DNA of 64,000 bases from Gambelia wislizenii (taxonomy: Eukaryota; Chordata; Lepidosauria; Squamata; Crotaphytidae): positions 76,043,001-76,107,000 of the forward strand of contig JAUMIR010000004.1 in NCBI GenBank assembly GCA_030847615.1, read 5' to 3'. Below the pieces are notes generated by a model. It saw nothing but the letters and a program-made list of their open reading frames with translations, made no database searches and was not told the origin of the DNA. Below are positions 34,664 to 48,935 of this stretch, one piece after another. The translations under genes were made by a program, and so were the position numbers. Positions within the stretch are counted from its first letter, which is position 1. Each line of letters begins with the position of its first letter.

Positions 34664-36711
34664 GCTCTTTACTAACCTTCTAGATGACATATGGAATAAT
34701 GATAAGCAGGCACATTGATGAAGTATGAAAGTTGAAAGAAGGCCTTATAGGTCCTGTTTCTGTTATATAAGCATATAAATGTGGATGTTTTGGTCGTGTA
34801 TTTACTAAATTTATTGAAAACTAAACTGGGGAGAGGGAACTTAAAACTTTTAGGTCTTTAACTCTGTCACCAACAATAATGGTCTAGGAAACCTTTTTTG
34901 GTATGTGAAAAAAGACCAGGGCACATGCAGTCCCAGAAGAGAGAGCAAAATCTACAGATCAAATCAAAGCTTTGGTACCCATTTGGTACAGAGTATTCAG
35001 CCAGTTATCAATTTTTCTAGGAAGGAGTTAAGAGAAACTACGAATGGCTCAAGCTTATTTTAAACAAATGATTAATTGAAATATCTCTTGGCACTGTTTG
35101 AACACTTCCTCCCCAATCATTAATATTCCGTGGGCTTATGGCAATGTAACAGAACAAGAAACTGACACCCAGGGCAGTGGCATGGTAAACCAACCACCGC
35201 CATTTGCCTGATAGTTGCTCACATCCTAACAGTCTTAACTATGTCTCTTGTTGTCCATCCGTTTTAGAGATTCTGTTCTACCCAGAGAAAGCCCTTATGT
35301 AAAGGAATTCTCACAGCAAGATGAACATTACCACATTGGAATCCTCCCCTGTAATTCAGGAAAAACAATAATAAGACACTCAAAGCCACGGCCTTGACAT
35401 AAGATTGGACAGATCTGGGAACTTGAGCCAGATTTAAACAAAAGGTAGGAGCTAAAGAAAATGTTGCTAAAGGAAGTCTTAGCAGTTCAATCAATAAGAA
35501 AGATCACAGCCAGTTTTACACTTCAAGCTGTTAAGAGGGCAAAAACCACCCCAAACTGAATAGCTTTAGCAAACATCATATTGATTCAGTGATACTGAAT
35601 TACATTCATTCTTCAGTGTCCCTTTAAGGACTGTGTCAGTGTTAGTCAAGCATGTTTAAAGCCCTAGGAAATAATAATCTACTGATTATTAATCAAGCAG
35701 AATGTAAGATTCTTAAGGTTGTGGCTAGAGGGAACACAAATAGGGCAAGTTTGGATCAATTGCCAAGTTAAGTCAGTGGGAACCTATTACTGACAGGGAT
35801 AAATTTAGGATCTGCTTGTCTCTGTATAGCATTTGCCATTTTCCAAGTTATTACCTTTGCAGTTTTATATGTGGACAAACCACGAATGCACAAAGAAATC
35901 CTCTTATTGAAATGGGGATTCTTTGCATGTATGTAAAAGATGACCTAAATTTTAAATCATCAGAACCATTCTGATGGTTTGGTATCATTTCTTTCATTGG
36001 GACAGTGGATTTGGATTCAACACCCAAAAAAGATTCAAAGCAATGTCAACAGCACAATGACAAATACACATATAAACCCTGTACTGGGCAAATCTATAAC
36101 AAAATCTTCAGTATGCAAGGCAGATACTTGAAGACAGCACATCCAATGTTTTAGACCTAGTGGGCTGCAATGAGAAGAGCCCTTCTGACCTTTGATGGGG
36201 CAGGGATCACTTGCCTGAGAAACTGAATATTGTGATAATATCTAACAGAGATGAATACACAGTTTCCCTTCAGTAATTAGTAACTTCTCAAGAGGGGTTA
36301 TAAAACCAACATATGAGGCGTATCACTTGATTTTAGGTAGCAGCACATGTGATCATATGCTCCACCATATTAAAACAAATGAATGCACAAGACATCAAGG
36401 AGAGCCCTCCTTCCCAACAACTGTCTTTTTATGGGGAGAGAATTACTTGTTTAATGTATGTGAACTGAAATTCAATCACACACACCCATGTCTCAGATGC
36501 ATTATTTCAGCAAGAACTAGACCTAAAACTATCCTGAAGGATGCACACCTTAATACTGTCATACAAAGGCAGAGAGGAACACTAATTAGCAGGAATGAAT
36601 AGAAGTGGAATACAGTCCAGAGATGATCAATTCTGGGAGAAAACTGAGTGATACGGGGGGCATCTTATGTTAAAGACTGAAGCCTACTTTCATTTGAGCC
36701 TAACCAAAGGG

Positions 36712-36835
36712 TTTTCAACATTGGTTTTACAAGATGTTTTGAATTTCCAACACTCAGAATCCTTAACCATTTGCCATGCTGGCTAGGGCTTCTGGGAGTT
36801 GACATTCAAAACATCTGGATTAAAGAATGAGAACC
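36712..36835. repeat. Short dispersed repeat within the candidate 3' UTR
   Basis: TTGCCATGCTGGCTAGGGCT then TCTGGGAGTTGACATTCAAA. Same family in decayed form. The only interspersed repeat I recognise between 32.8 and 42.3 kb. Confidence 0.5.
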
Positions 36836-39714
36836 ACTAGATCAGATAGTATTTAGAGGAAGTCAAAGTTCTCAGAAAAGACAAGTTTCCAGCACAATGG
36901 CAAGCTGAGCTACTGATGCTGCATTGGCTGCTCCTAATCCAGAACACAGTACCAGTTTATATATACAAACAGAAGAATGGTTTAGCTTTTCTTGGACAAA
37001 GTCATGGTCATGGCAACATGATTCCAGGCAGTCCAATTTGTAAATGGGGTGTTCGGAAGTGTTCAAGGACTGGTGAAAAATGAACAACCACTGAGAAGCA
37101 TAACAGAGAGAAGAGTTCAGTCTAACAACCTTTTTCAACACCTGCAGCCCTAACTGAGACAGTAAAGGCGAAGTTTTGTCATTTGATGGTACCAATGTAT
37201 GGATTTGTTCTTGATAACCGAACAATATGGCCACAACTTTGCAGTATGGATCTTTCCAAATTGGTTTACAATAGGTGGTTGAATATATTAGCCCAAGGTA
37301 CTAAGATCTTGTTTCTTGGGCTTCTTAATTTAAATGGGTTGAAGTGAACAAACCCCAAAAGTAAGACATGGTTGTTGGTTTAAACAAAGACAGTTATATT
37401 TCTAAAGATAATATCTTCCTACAAGCAAGGGTGCTTACAGTTCAGATCTTGACTGTACACAGGAGACAGAACTTTTAATACTGGCAGAACAACATATAAC
37501 TGGGACATCTCAGGACCAGCTGTAGATGCCGAACACACAAAAATAGCAATTGTACCAGGGGAAGGGGAAAACTGGGGTCAGTGAATCAGGATGGTAGCAT
37601 CTTTTTGGAGAGACTGAACTGATAATAACGCAGCTGCCTAAATAGAACTTTCTAGAAAAGAAAGGCCAAGGTTGCAATCATACAGTTCTGGACTTTTTGC
37701 AAAGCAATTTGACACAATACAGTAGCACATAGCTTGTGAGACAGTTCTAAGAAGCAGCTTACTGCACACACAGAGTTGAGCTTCTATATGTTACACAGAA
37801 TGGGTGGGTGAATTCCAGGTGTATTTTCAGAGTTAATAGGATCAGATTTTTTGCTGTTCCATGTCCAAAAAGGCCCATTTTGCACATTTTAAAATTGGTG
37901 CATCTAGGGGAAAGACTATACTTTGTCTTGTTCTGTGATGCATTATTTACTAGGTGAGGGAGATATTCTCTCTGGAGGAGTAGTAACAACATGAGCTCCC
38001 CAACAAATGCAGTCTAAAATGGCCTAAGGCAGAATTCTACACACACACGTGTCCATATAATATGGACATCGATGCTCTGTTCATCAGGAGGCTACAATGC
38101 ATCTGCTTATAAGTTTTTCAGAAAGCTGTGTTATTCAGAGATTGCATCAAAAACCAGACATTTCTAATAATTTTGTAGAATAAGGACAAATAGTCAGGGC
38201 AACAACCCCTTTGGGAATCAGTGGAAAAAAGATAAAAAGGCTGAAACCAAAAAGAAAAATCCCATTGTGTACAAAAAAATAGCTGGGAAGTTAACAGACA
38301 TAATGAAGGCAGTTATGATTTGAAAAAGAGAAGATGTAAGCAGTTTCAAAAGAGACCCATGGAAAGCAAACCTCTGGATTCCATAGCACACCCTCGGCTT
38401 GCAAACAACAAACACAAAGCAGAGATCCACAATTCTGGTCTACCTTCATTAGAAGTGTACAAAACAGCACCTGTAAACTTTGGTTTAAATAATAACTTAA
38501 AATCAAAAGAAAGTGACAAAAGGTCTAAGAGGGGTGCAGGATCTTTGTGAATTTCTCTATTTGGCCAGTGCAGGTTTGGAACAAATCAGGATAAAAACAC
38601 CAAATAAAAATTAAAATAGTGTTTTGGTTTATGCTTCTTGTCTAAAAAAGGTCTTTGGTAAATGGTTAAGCCAATTATAAAGCATTCTGTACTAGGGGGG
38701 CATTTAAATGTGACCCCAAGAGGAAAGGTGAGGTGTGGTGTGTCTTTGCTCAAACGAAGAATGGGAAGAGCTTCCCATGATGCTTCTGGAGTTGAGCAGG
38801 GCCCTGAGGGATGGATAGAGTCAGAGGGGTTTGAGGTATTCTCAGCTCCTGCAGTCTTATCTTGACTGCCTTTGTGGGCTTTGAAGAACCAGCCACTTTG
38901 CTCTTTAAGGAACTTGATGTCAATGGATAGTTTTCTGTAGGGAGGTTTTTAAAAAACTCCTGTAGTTTGACTGAAATCTTTTAAAGGTAAGCACCTCCAA
39001 ATTACTGCAGTTTAGAAACTGTCCCTCTTTCCCCCATAAGTATGGAGTCCACTTCACTTCGCATCAGAGCCACTCCCTCAAATTATCTAAATTAATAGAC
39101 TTTGCAGTTTTGCTCAGCCTGTTGGAGAAACGAGGAAGCTGAACTGGGAAAATGCATGTTCAGTGGAGCCCTCTAGTGTAAACTCCAGGATCCAAGTATG
39201 AGTCATTTCAGAGTGAGAGCTCTGGCATTCTTTTATTCATGTAGTCATGATTCAGGAAGGAAGGGAGAGTATTTTTCATTCCCACTGACTTTTTGTCTAG
39301 ATTTGAAACAAATGTGGTTCACTTATGCACAATATTTAGAGGGAAAGGATTAGAAAGGAAGTATAATTTGTGTGTTACATTGACAACAGATAAAACAATC
39401 TCTCAAGGTTTACCAAACAAGGGGCGACAGTTATTTGGAAAATACTGTTATTGGAAAATCACAGTTATTTGGAAAATACAAAGGGGTGTGGGGGAGACTT
39501 GCCAAGAAGGTTGATAGAGATCATAGTGTATAGCATACCAGAATTTAAGAAACAAGATGGGATTTGCTAGCATCACCCACCGAGCCCCTTCTAGGAGATA
39601 CCTTCATTGGAAAAAGGCAGACTCAAAACTTTCTGCCAGGTGGCTTTAGGGTTGTTGCAGACACTAATCAGGGACCCCATCCAAACCACTTTGTTCCCCC
39701 AGGGAGACTGACTT

Positions 39715-39742
39715 AGAGAGAGAGAGAGAGAGAGAGAGAGGG
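39715..39742 (+). repeat. (AG)n microsatellite
   Basis: Perfect AG dinucleotide run; CT on the FOXP4 strand. Confidence 0.95.
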
Positions 39743-40227
39743 AATTTGAACTTGGCTATGTCGTTGGATCCCAATCACCTTTCATGTACAAAACAAAAAT
39801 TTAGGGTTGTAGAGAAATAATGATCCATTTTGTATTTTTAAGTGGTAAAACGAAAAAAGAGTAGTGCCAGCTGATTTACTGCAACCTTCCAAGTTAAGGT
39901 TTGACATTAAGTGTAGGTGTGGATGTTATCATGGTTGCCAGCTGGGGTCTTAGTACAGTTATAATGCACTATATTGGGAGATAAATGGAGCAATGCTATG
40001 TGCAGAGGGAAAAGACAACATTCTGAGTAGATCAATGCCCTCCTTACCCAAAAGGCTTTGGCCTTCACCTCATCCTGTTCCTTGAACTGCATGGTGGTTG
40101 GAGCAAAAGGAAAGTGATACCTAATCATGAAACACAGGATGGTGTGAAGGAATCCTAAGACATGCTAATTGTGTTAAAAAATAGTGACACAATGTCCCTT
40201 GGGGCCTTAATATAGAGATGAGATTTG

Positions 40228-40254
40228 GAAAACTTATGTGTGTTGCACTTTATT
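40228..40254 (-). terminator. Candidate proximal poly(A) signal
   Basis: AATAAA on the minus strand at 40,254-40,249, about 2.0 kb after the FOXP4 stop, followed by GTGCAACACACATAAG. The downstream GT-rich element is weak. It is the nearer alternative end for the FOXP4 mRNA. Confidence 0.3.
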
Positions 40255-41691
40255 CTTCAAGCATAGCTGTGGCAGTTTACACTCCTGAATATAAAGTGTG
40301 CTAGAGTATAGAAGCAGCTGCATTACTGTTTTGGGAATTATCCCAGTTGTTAAGGATGAGCTTGTCTTCCAACGCCTCCCCCCTTGCTATTTATATTTTG
40401 GGAGCAACTTATGTATTCCAATTAGGCCCTGAATACAAGCTACAAATATTTAGTGATGGGAAGAGGAAGCACACATGGGTCTGTGTTAGAGACTCTTCAG
40501 AAGCATGGTATCCATCATCCTTGACCCACTGTATCTATGATTTCACAGTGATCCAAACATTTCTCTGACCAGCAACTGACAGAGTTTTGGTCCCAAAGAA
40601 AGAGTTTTTGGGTTGTCCTCTCACAGAGGGAGAGGCAAAGACCCTTGGGAAACTTGTTTTTCTGTGATGAGAACAGCGTCTCAGATAAAAGTTTTCTCTG
40701 AATTCTGATATGAGGCAATAAGACATTGAGCTGACAAAATTCAAAGAATGTTGGGATGTTTTTTGGTTAACACTGTTTGTTCTCCTGAAAGAGGCACATC
40801 ATTCACACTATAATATTTTGGAAACTTCTTGTTCCCTCCAAATTAGCTGGCATCTAGTAACAAACAACTAGCATACCAGTTATGGTGTCTGATATAGTTC
40901 CACTGGACAATCTAATGACTAGAAGGAGCTGAAACATCACCATAGCTTTGTTGTGATTGGTGACAAAAGACAAAGTCTTGTTGAACTCTTATTTATCTAT
41001 ATTGCTTTTAAGTTTTTGCACGGTAAACCAGGTTTTGGTTTGTTTTCTATGACCACATAACACTGGCCCGTCCCCCTTCCTACACCCCACTCCAAGTGCT
41101 TCAGATTTTACCAGCTTTGTCAAATCAGCTCCTATCTACTAGTCATTCTCATTAACACACCTCTCCATCCTCACATAAACAACCAGTGCTTTCTGGCCTC
41201 ATCCTCAGTTTTGTTAAAATGGAAGGAACAGAACATAAGAAACTAGGAGGAACAAGCAAAAGCTTCATTTTGCAGAAGTAGCAGTCTTTCCTTGAATTCA
41301 GTCTTATGCTGGGCACCATCAGCTTGCCTTCCAATTGCTCAGGTCTTGGCTTCTGGAAGATGTTTCACAGTATGTGATGGCATGGAATGGACATTCATCC
41401 CTGGATTTTGTGGTACAAGTTTGTGGACTGAAGATTGGCTCTCAAGCATGACTGGTTAAATAGGAGTGTTTCTTGAACTTGCAGGGGCAGAAACACAGGT
41501 TGAAGAAAGAGTAACCGAGTGGTTTTATATGTGGCAGTGAGAAACCCTTTGGTTGCTTGCTGAATTACAGTGTATTCATTACATCCACCTCGGTTTTTCC
41601 TTTCTTTCTCAGTCAGGAAATGAAAAGAAGTTGGGATATCAGGGCTGCAGTAAAGGTCTTGTTTTCAACTGCTGTTCCAACACATTGAGAT

Positions 41692-41718
41692 TGTGTTTGT
41701 GTGTGTGTGTTTGTGTGT
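41692..41718 (+). repeat. (TG)n microsatellite, interrupted
   Basis: TGTGTTTGTGTGTGTGTGTT-like run; CA on the FOXP4 strand, about 0.6 kb after the stop codon. Confidence 0.9.
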
Positions 41719-42295
41719 CTGAAAAGATTCTTCCTAGTGCAAAGTTCTCAGTGGGATTAACTTGCAGGTTGTTGGAAATGCTTTCCATAGGAAAGTAGGG
41801 GACATTCACAGAAGCCCATGGCTTGAATGCTGCCCCCTGTTGGACTGGATGCTTCCAAACTCTTGACTTGTTGAAACATGGCATTTAAGCTGAAAATGAC
41901 AGAACACAGAGCAGACAATACGAGACACCTTCTTTTTATCCCCATGAGGGTGGGGTGATGGAAAAGCAGGGAGGCAACAAAGAAGTCTTCGGACAGAAAC
42001 AACCTACCATCCTCGTTTACCAATTACAAAATCAAAAAAATCTTTTTTAAGAAAAAAAAACTGAACTCTGGTTTTTGTTTTTTTGCACATCCCCCTCTAT
42101 GAATGTTTGTTAAGAGTCAGTGGGATGTAAGGAGGGAAAGAAGGGTGTGCCTTCAGCAATGGGTAGACCCAAGGAAACCCTTTTGCTTTGCAGAAGTGCC
42201 TTAAACAAGATAACGCTGAAGGTCACCTTGAGGAGGTGGGAGCCATTGCTTTGTCTCTGGGGAAGTGCTGGGCCCAAGGTGAGGAGGGAGGGCCC

Positions 42296-42440
42296 TTAAG
42301 ACAACTCTTCCACTGGCAGCTCCTCCTCCAGGTCTCTGTCATCAGGAATTGTCACATTCTGATTGGTGGTTCCCATAAGAGAAACAGGTCTGCTGTCATC
42401 TTCTGTCTCAGCTGGTTCTTCCTTCACATGGACTTGGTGG
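42296..42440 (-). CDS. FOXP4: FOXP4 terminal coding exon with stop codon
   Basis: Last coding exon on the minus strand. Acceptor AG is at 42,441-42,442 and the TAA stop at 42,296-42,298. The first base completes the Ser codon from the previous exon, then 47 residues begin [15 protein letters not shown] and end [20 protein letters not shown] is the conserved SUMO-acceptor type motif (hydrophobic-K-x-E) near the C-terminus of FOXP proteins. The acidic ending LEEELPxEELS is the FOXP4 C-terminus as I remember it. Residues between ([15 protein letters not shown]) differ from the mammalian protein as I recall it, which suits a reptile. Reading frame is open with no frameshift, so the gene looks functional. 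Confidence 0.95.
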
Positions 42441-42987
42441 CTAAAGTTGGAGAAACCAAGTGGGGTCAGTACAATATTTTGCCAAGGAAAATAAGAGTAC
42501 TGGGCAATGTAATGAGCTTTTTGGCCAATCTGCCTAGCAGAAATTTCACAGCAGAAACTGACTATTTGGTCAGTGGTTCAGGAGTCTTCTGACTTTCTTC
42601 AAGATCCCGACTATTCAAATCTAAACACATTCCCTATGGAATAGAGATCTTGGTAACATTCTGGTCAGCTAAGTGAACTGTACAGTATTTTGTAGGATTT
42701 TTAATTCTTAGTCTATACTCCCACAGATATTTCTTCCAATTGTCAAATAATCTATCATGTAAAGTGAACTATTTCACCAAATAAAATAATTTTCTGGCCA
42801 TTGTTAATTGGAAGCCCTACCATGTGTCCCCAAACTATTATTAGTTGGCCTGTAATAAATGAATTTGTAGTCCCTCAAGTCATTGACCCAAGCACAATTT
42901 TTTATTAAGGCTGAGCAGAGCAGTGTCCAGTTAGACTAATGCTGTATAGTGATGTTGAGACAGCACTGTTGCATTAAAAAAAAAAGT

Positions 42988-43033
42988 CCTCTGTGCACAT
43001 TTCCTCTGTGCACATTGTACACATTGTACATGG
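42988..43033 (+). repeat. Short tandem duplication in FOXP4 intron
   Basis: CCTCTGTGCACATT occurs twice in a row, followed by GTACACATTGTACATGG. A local slippage product. Confidence 0.8.
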
Positions 43034-43361
43034 AAAGTCAAACCTGATAGGAAAATGAAAAATGATTACCTTGAATCCTTAATCTGGTAATATTCTTTAG
43101 TATTACTAAGAATTCCATTTAATATATCAGAGTCATGTTAACTTACTAGCACTAAGAGCAGGCTAACCTCAAGTTGCAGATTTACTCTTCAATGAGTTTA
43201 TCAAAACTCCCATGAGGTACACAGACTGAACTACTACTGAACTGTAGCAGGTCTCTGGTATTTACAGTCAGCTAGTCATTCTTCTTGTATGCCCTAGCTA
43301 TGAGAACCTCAGTTTATTTTCACCTGGAAGGAATCCAGGGAAAAAGTGATTCTGAGCTCAC

Positions 43362-43528
43362 CTGTACTGCTGTGGTGAAAGCCGGGGGCTATTGCTGCCA
43401 TTGCTGTTGACTTGTTCCACAGTGCTGCTCACGTCGTCATGGCCAACATGTAGCATGCCACTAGTGGAGCTTGTGTTGATCATAGTGGGACTGTTCAGAA
43501 GAGGGAAGTTACTCTCAGCCAGGGCTGC
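43362..43528 (-). CDS. FOXP4: FOXP4 exon, C-terminal region (55 codons)
   Basis: A 167-bp exon on the minus strand with acceptor AG at 43,529-43,530 and donor GT at 43,360-43,361. It starts [14 protein letters not shown], continues through a Ser/Thr/Asn-rich stretch ([17 protein letters not shown]) and ends [16 protein letters not shown] plus two bases of a Ser codon. AALAESxFPLL and NGSxSPRLSPxQYS are FOXP4 hallmarks from memory. The middle is low-complexity and probably disordered, with SP dipeptides that could be phosphorylated (inference). Phase joins both neighbours perfectly: 0 on entry, 2 on exit. Confidence 0.94.
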
Positions 43529-44547
43529 CTACAAGTCAGAGTGCAACAGATAAAATCCATGGATACTCAATGAAGAAAATCATGACAGGTTTACAATATA
43601 TCTATCTATATCTACAAGATAATACATACATCAAAAAACACAAGTTTATTTCCTCAAGTACTTTCCACAGGTACTTAGAAGTACTTCTAACTATGTTGTC
43701 TTCCAGAAGAGCCCGACAATGTAAGGAAACAATTTTTTTAAAAATCACTTTCTTAGTCTTAGTAACTGTTTCAGGTAGATGGCAGAAAGCTGAGTTTTTC
43801 CATGAATGCTGATAAAGCTTGTCGCTCACCCACATCATTGGCTAAGTATGATCTGCAGCCTAACTAACTTATTGGGACTCATTAAATACTGCTCAGTCAC
43901 TAGCTCCCCCTGCACTAATATTGTCCATTATTCCTGTATCACTTTTCCATATCTGAACCCTCTCCTCATCTTTCCCATCAGTTTGTTATAACCCAGCAAG
44001 AGAGAGGAGACTGAAAGGATAATAATATCAGCAAGACTTCAGAAACACTCACCTGTAAGAGAGCCAATCTAAATATTCTGCAGTTCGCTATCTTTCATTT
44101 CTTATCACCCCAGCCAAAACAATTAATTCTTATATTAACTGTTTATATTGCTTGTTGCAGTGTTACTGCAACAGGCAGGAAAGTGTGATTTTGGCTATTT
44201 GGAGTCAGGGCTCCTGGACTGGTATAGGAGGTGGTGTTGAACAGGTTCTCCAGTACATCTAGTAGAAAAGCACTATTGCTGAAGTTTCAAAACTAATAAA
44301 TGAATGGCTTCAACCATGGTAGATCCATTTTGAATATTTATCCTAGACTGGAAGTAAAACTCAAAACTAAACAAATGCATGCCACTGGGTTCCTATATTC
44401 AGAGTTCTCCTCCCCAGAGCTATAAGGGATCAATGGAATGAAATTTCCCTTGGTATTTTGAATTTTAAGGACAACTTTTTTCCCAAACAAAGATGCTTCT
44501 CCCAAATTGCAGCAGGGTGCATGCAAACTTGTTCACTAGCGAAGTCA

Positions 44548-47060
<2,513 letters not shown>

Positions 47061-47182
47061 CCTGTCATCTTTGGTGGCCTTCTCTTTTGGTACTCGTGTT
47101 CATCCACAGTCCAGACAGCTCCCTTGACATTCTCCACTCGCACGAAGCACTTATGCAGGCTCAGGTTGTGGCGCACGGCATT
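47061..47182 (-). CDS. FOXP4: FOXP4 exon: second half of forkhead DNA-binding domain
   Basis: Coding exon of a forkhead-P transcription factor, a nuclear DNA-binding repressor of the FOXP1/2/4 group. The minus strand encodes 40 residues starting [13 protein letters not shown], the forkhead recognition helix (H3), followed by [15 protein letters not shown], the wing region, and ending [11 protein letters not shown] plus two bases of a Gly codon. The acceptor AG lies at 47,183-47,184 and the donor GT at 47,059-47,060, so the exon is 122 bp. The tail [12 protein letters not shown] matches my memory of FOXP4 rather than FOXP1 (FQKRRPQKISG) or FOXP2 (YQKRRSQKITG). The exon begins exactly where FOXP genes split the forkhead domain, after the WK pair. 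The preceding exon (LNEIYNWFTRMFAYFRR region) was not found upstream. Open reading continues a little past both splice sites; those residues are intronic. Confidence 0.95.
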
Positions 47183-47639
47183 CTGGAAGCCAGACAGAGG
47201 GAAGTAAAAGAGTGCGCTCAGAATGCATGATGGCCCCACTCAACTACTCTGTTCCCCACACAGTTCTCCCAAATGACTCCATTATTAGCAAGCATTGACC
47301 TTGCAGCCTCTTTACAGAGTGTTATCAGCAACCTGCTATTGATAGCCTTAAAATCTGTTTCTCAGTATAACAACTTATGAGGAGAAGGTACTTTTAGCCT
47401 ACCATATGCATCAGATAACAATATGTTGATTATAATAGCAGGATTTGTATACTGTACAATATTGTATATGCTATACAATATTATTCAGTTACATACATCA
47501 GCTGCCCATCCTATATCCTGATCACGTGCATATTACCTCGGCTGTATATTGGCTGCTCTGAATCAGTCCCAGCTATCATGTCTGTTTAGGATAGTGGGTA
47601 CACATGTATGTACCTGAGGACAATCCTAGAGAAACATAT

Positions 47640-47866
47640 TTGAAGTTACTGGGGAGTAGATTTTGATTGAACATTAGAAGGAATTTCTTGATAGTAAGAG
47701 TGGTTGCCTGGAGAGGTGGTGGTGTCTCCTTCTCTGGACAGCTTCAAAAAGAATCTGGACAGCTGCCTGCTAGGGATGCTTTAGCTGGAGATCCTGCACT
47801 GAACAGAGGCTTGAACTTGATGGCCCATTAAGCCCCTTCCAACTCTATGATTCTGTGGCTCTATGA
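47640..47866 (+). mobile_element. CR1 LINE 3' end (intronic)
   Basis: Contains ACATTAGAAGGAATTTCTTG, CTGCCTGCTAGGGATGCTTT, TTGAACTTGATGGCCCATTA, CTTCCAACTCTATGATTCTG and GGCTCTATG, the end of a CR1 element. It sits 0.5 kb upstream of the FOXP4 forkhead exon, in the opposite orientation to the gene. Confidence 0.85.
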
Positions 47867-48519
47867 GAGGAGGAACTCATGTTAGCCAATGTCTGGAGCA
47901 GGAAAAGGTTTAGGTGGAACAGTAATGGGAAGGGCATAACACCACCCCTCCACTGGCAGTCAATGGCATCAAGAAGCACCAGCAGCAGGTGGAAATAGAT
48001 TGTTGCTCAGAGATACAGGAGGAAGGGAGCCATTGTGTGACATTCCAATAGTGTACATTATGGAGAATGCTTCAGTTCTCCAGTCGCACTGAAAACCAGC
48101 AGGAGTCTCTCAGAAAGGGGGACAACTTCCTTTCAGGCTTTGGAACACTTCCAAACAAAGCTTTTACACAAGAACCATTTTGTGAGCATGTGCCTTATTC
48201 TCACCTCCTACGGATGTCAACTGAGAATGGTTGCTGGAGCCTTCACAAGCCAGCCTACGTAATCCCTCATTATTGGCTAAATGTAGAGAAAAGGGGAAGG
48301 GAGAGGGAAAGCAAGCTAAATATCAAGAGGGGCAAAGTGTTTCCAATACTATTTTTTTTTGCTTGGAGGTCCTTCAGATTTTTCTCCCTCTGCAACTCAC
48401 AGCCCACCCCTCCTCTTTATTCTGTGTTGCCCATCTTTACATTTCTAAATGTAAAATAAAGAAAATGCACGTACACAGGCAGCGTTGCCCCGAGAGATAC
48501 TAGCTCCCTTTCCCCCCTT

Positions 48520-48935
48520 CTAGCTCCCTGCCATTTGCTACTGCCCCTATTTCATTACCAATTTTAATTTGCCTCTAATTAAATCCTGTGTATTTTTCCG
48601 ACTCACTTGCTAATCCATGAGGGAGGCAGGAGGCTGGAGTGGAATCTCTCCGAGCTATAATTACAAAGGGCCTAATCACGTCGGGGCTCTGCCTTTGAAT
48701 AAATTTCCTTGCATTAAGGTTCTCAGATTCTCTGCCTTGCAAATGAGAATGACCCCAATTTCAGGATGTTGGCCTCGGAGGGTTTTTTTTTTTATTTCGA
48801 GTCCTGATTCGTGATGAGAGACTAATTCGTTACGCTAAAACATTAACAGCAATTTAAAAGGTCGAACGGGGGCCGTATAAACAAAAGAGCCGGCCAAGAC
48901 AACAAGGCAAAAGAAAGAGATGGGAAATAAAGCCC
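48520..48935. promoter_or_regulatory. Candidate conserved non-coding element upstream of the FOXP4 forkhead exon
   Basis: A repeat-free block about 1.3 kb upstream of the FOXP4 forkhead exon. It has several homeodomain-type cores (TAATTA, CTAATTCG, TTAATTTG), retained CpGs (ACGTCGGGG, GATTCGTGATG, TTCGTTACGC, GTCGAACGGGGGCCG) in an otherwise CpG-poor neighbourhood, and a forkhead-like TATAAACA at 48,876-48,883. No open frame of note. Its look (dense unrelated binding-site words and no decay of CpG) is that of a developmental enhancer. Being regulatory is inference; conservation cannot be tested here. Confidence 0.45.

Larger units (their letters stand above)
32790..42295 (-). other. FOXP4: Candidate long 3' UTR of FOXP4
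   Basis: Downstream of the FOXP4 stop the minus strand runs about 9.5 kb with very few transposons, unlike the regions on either side. Only a GAAA microsatellite, GA and GT tracts and one short dispersed repeat were recognised. The minus strand has many T-rich runs, as 3' UTRs often do. Two AATAAA signals could end it: one at 40,254-40,249 (UTR about 2 kb) and a better one at 32,813-32,808. There is no coding potential on either strand. The long version is an inference; part of this stretch may simply be quiet intergenic DNA. Confidence 0.38.
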
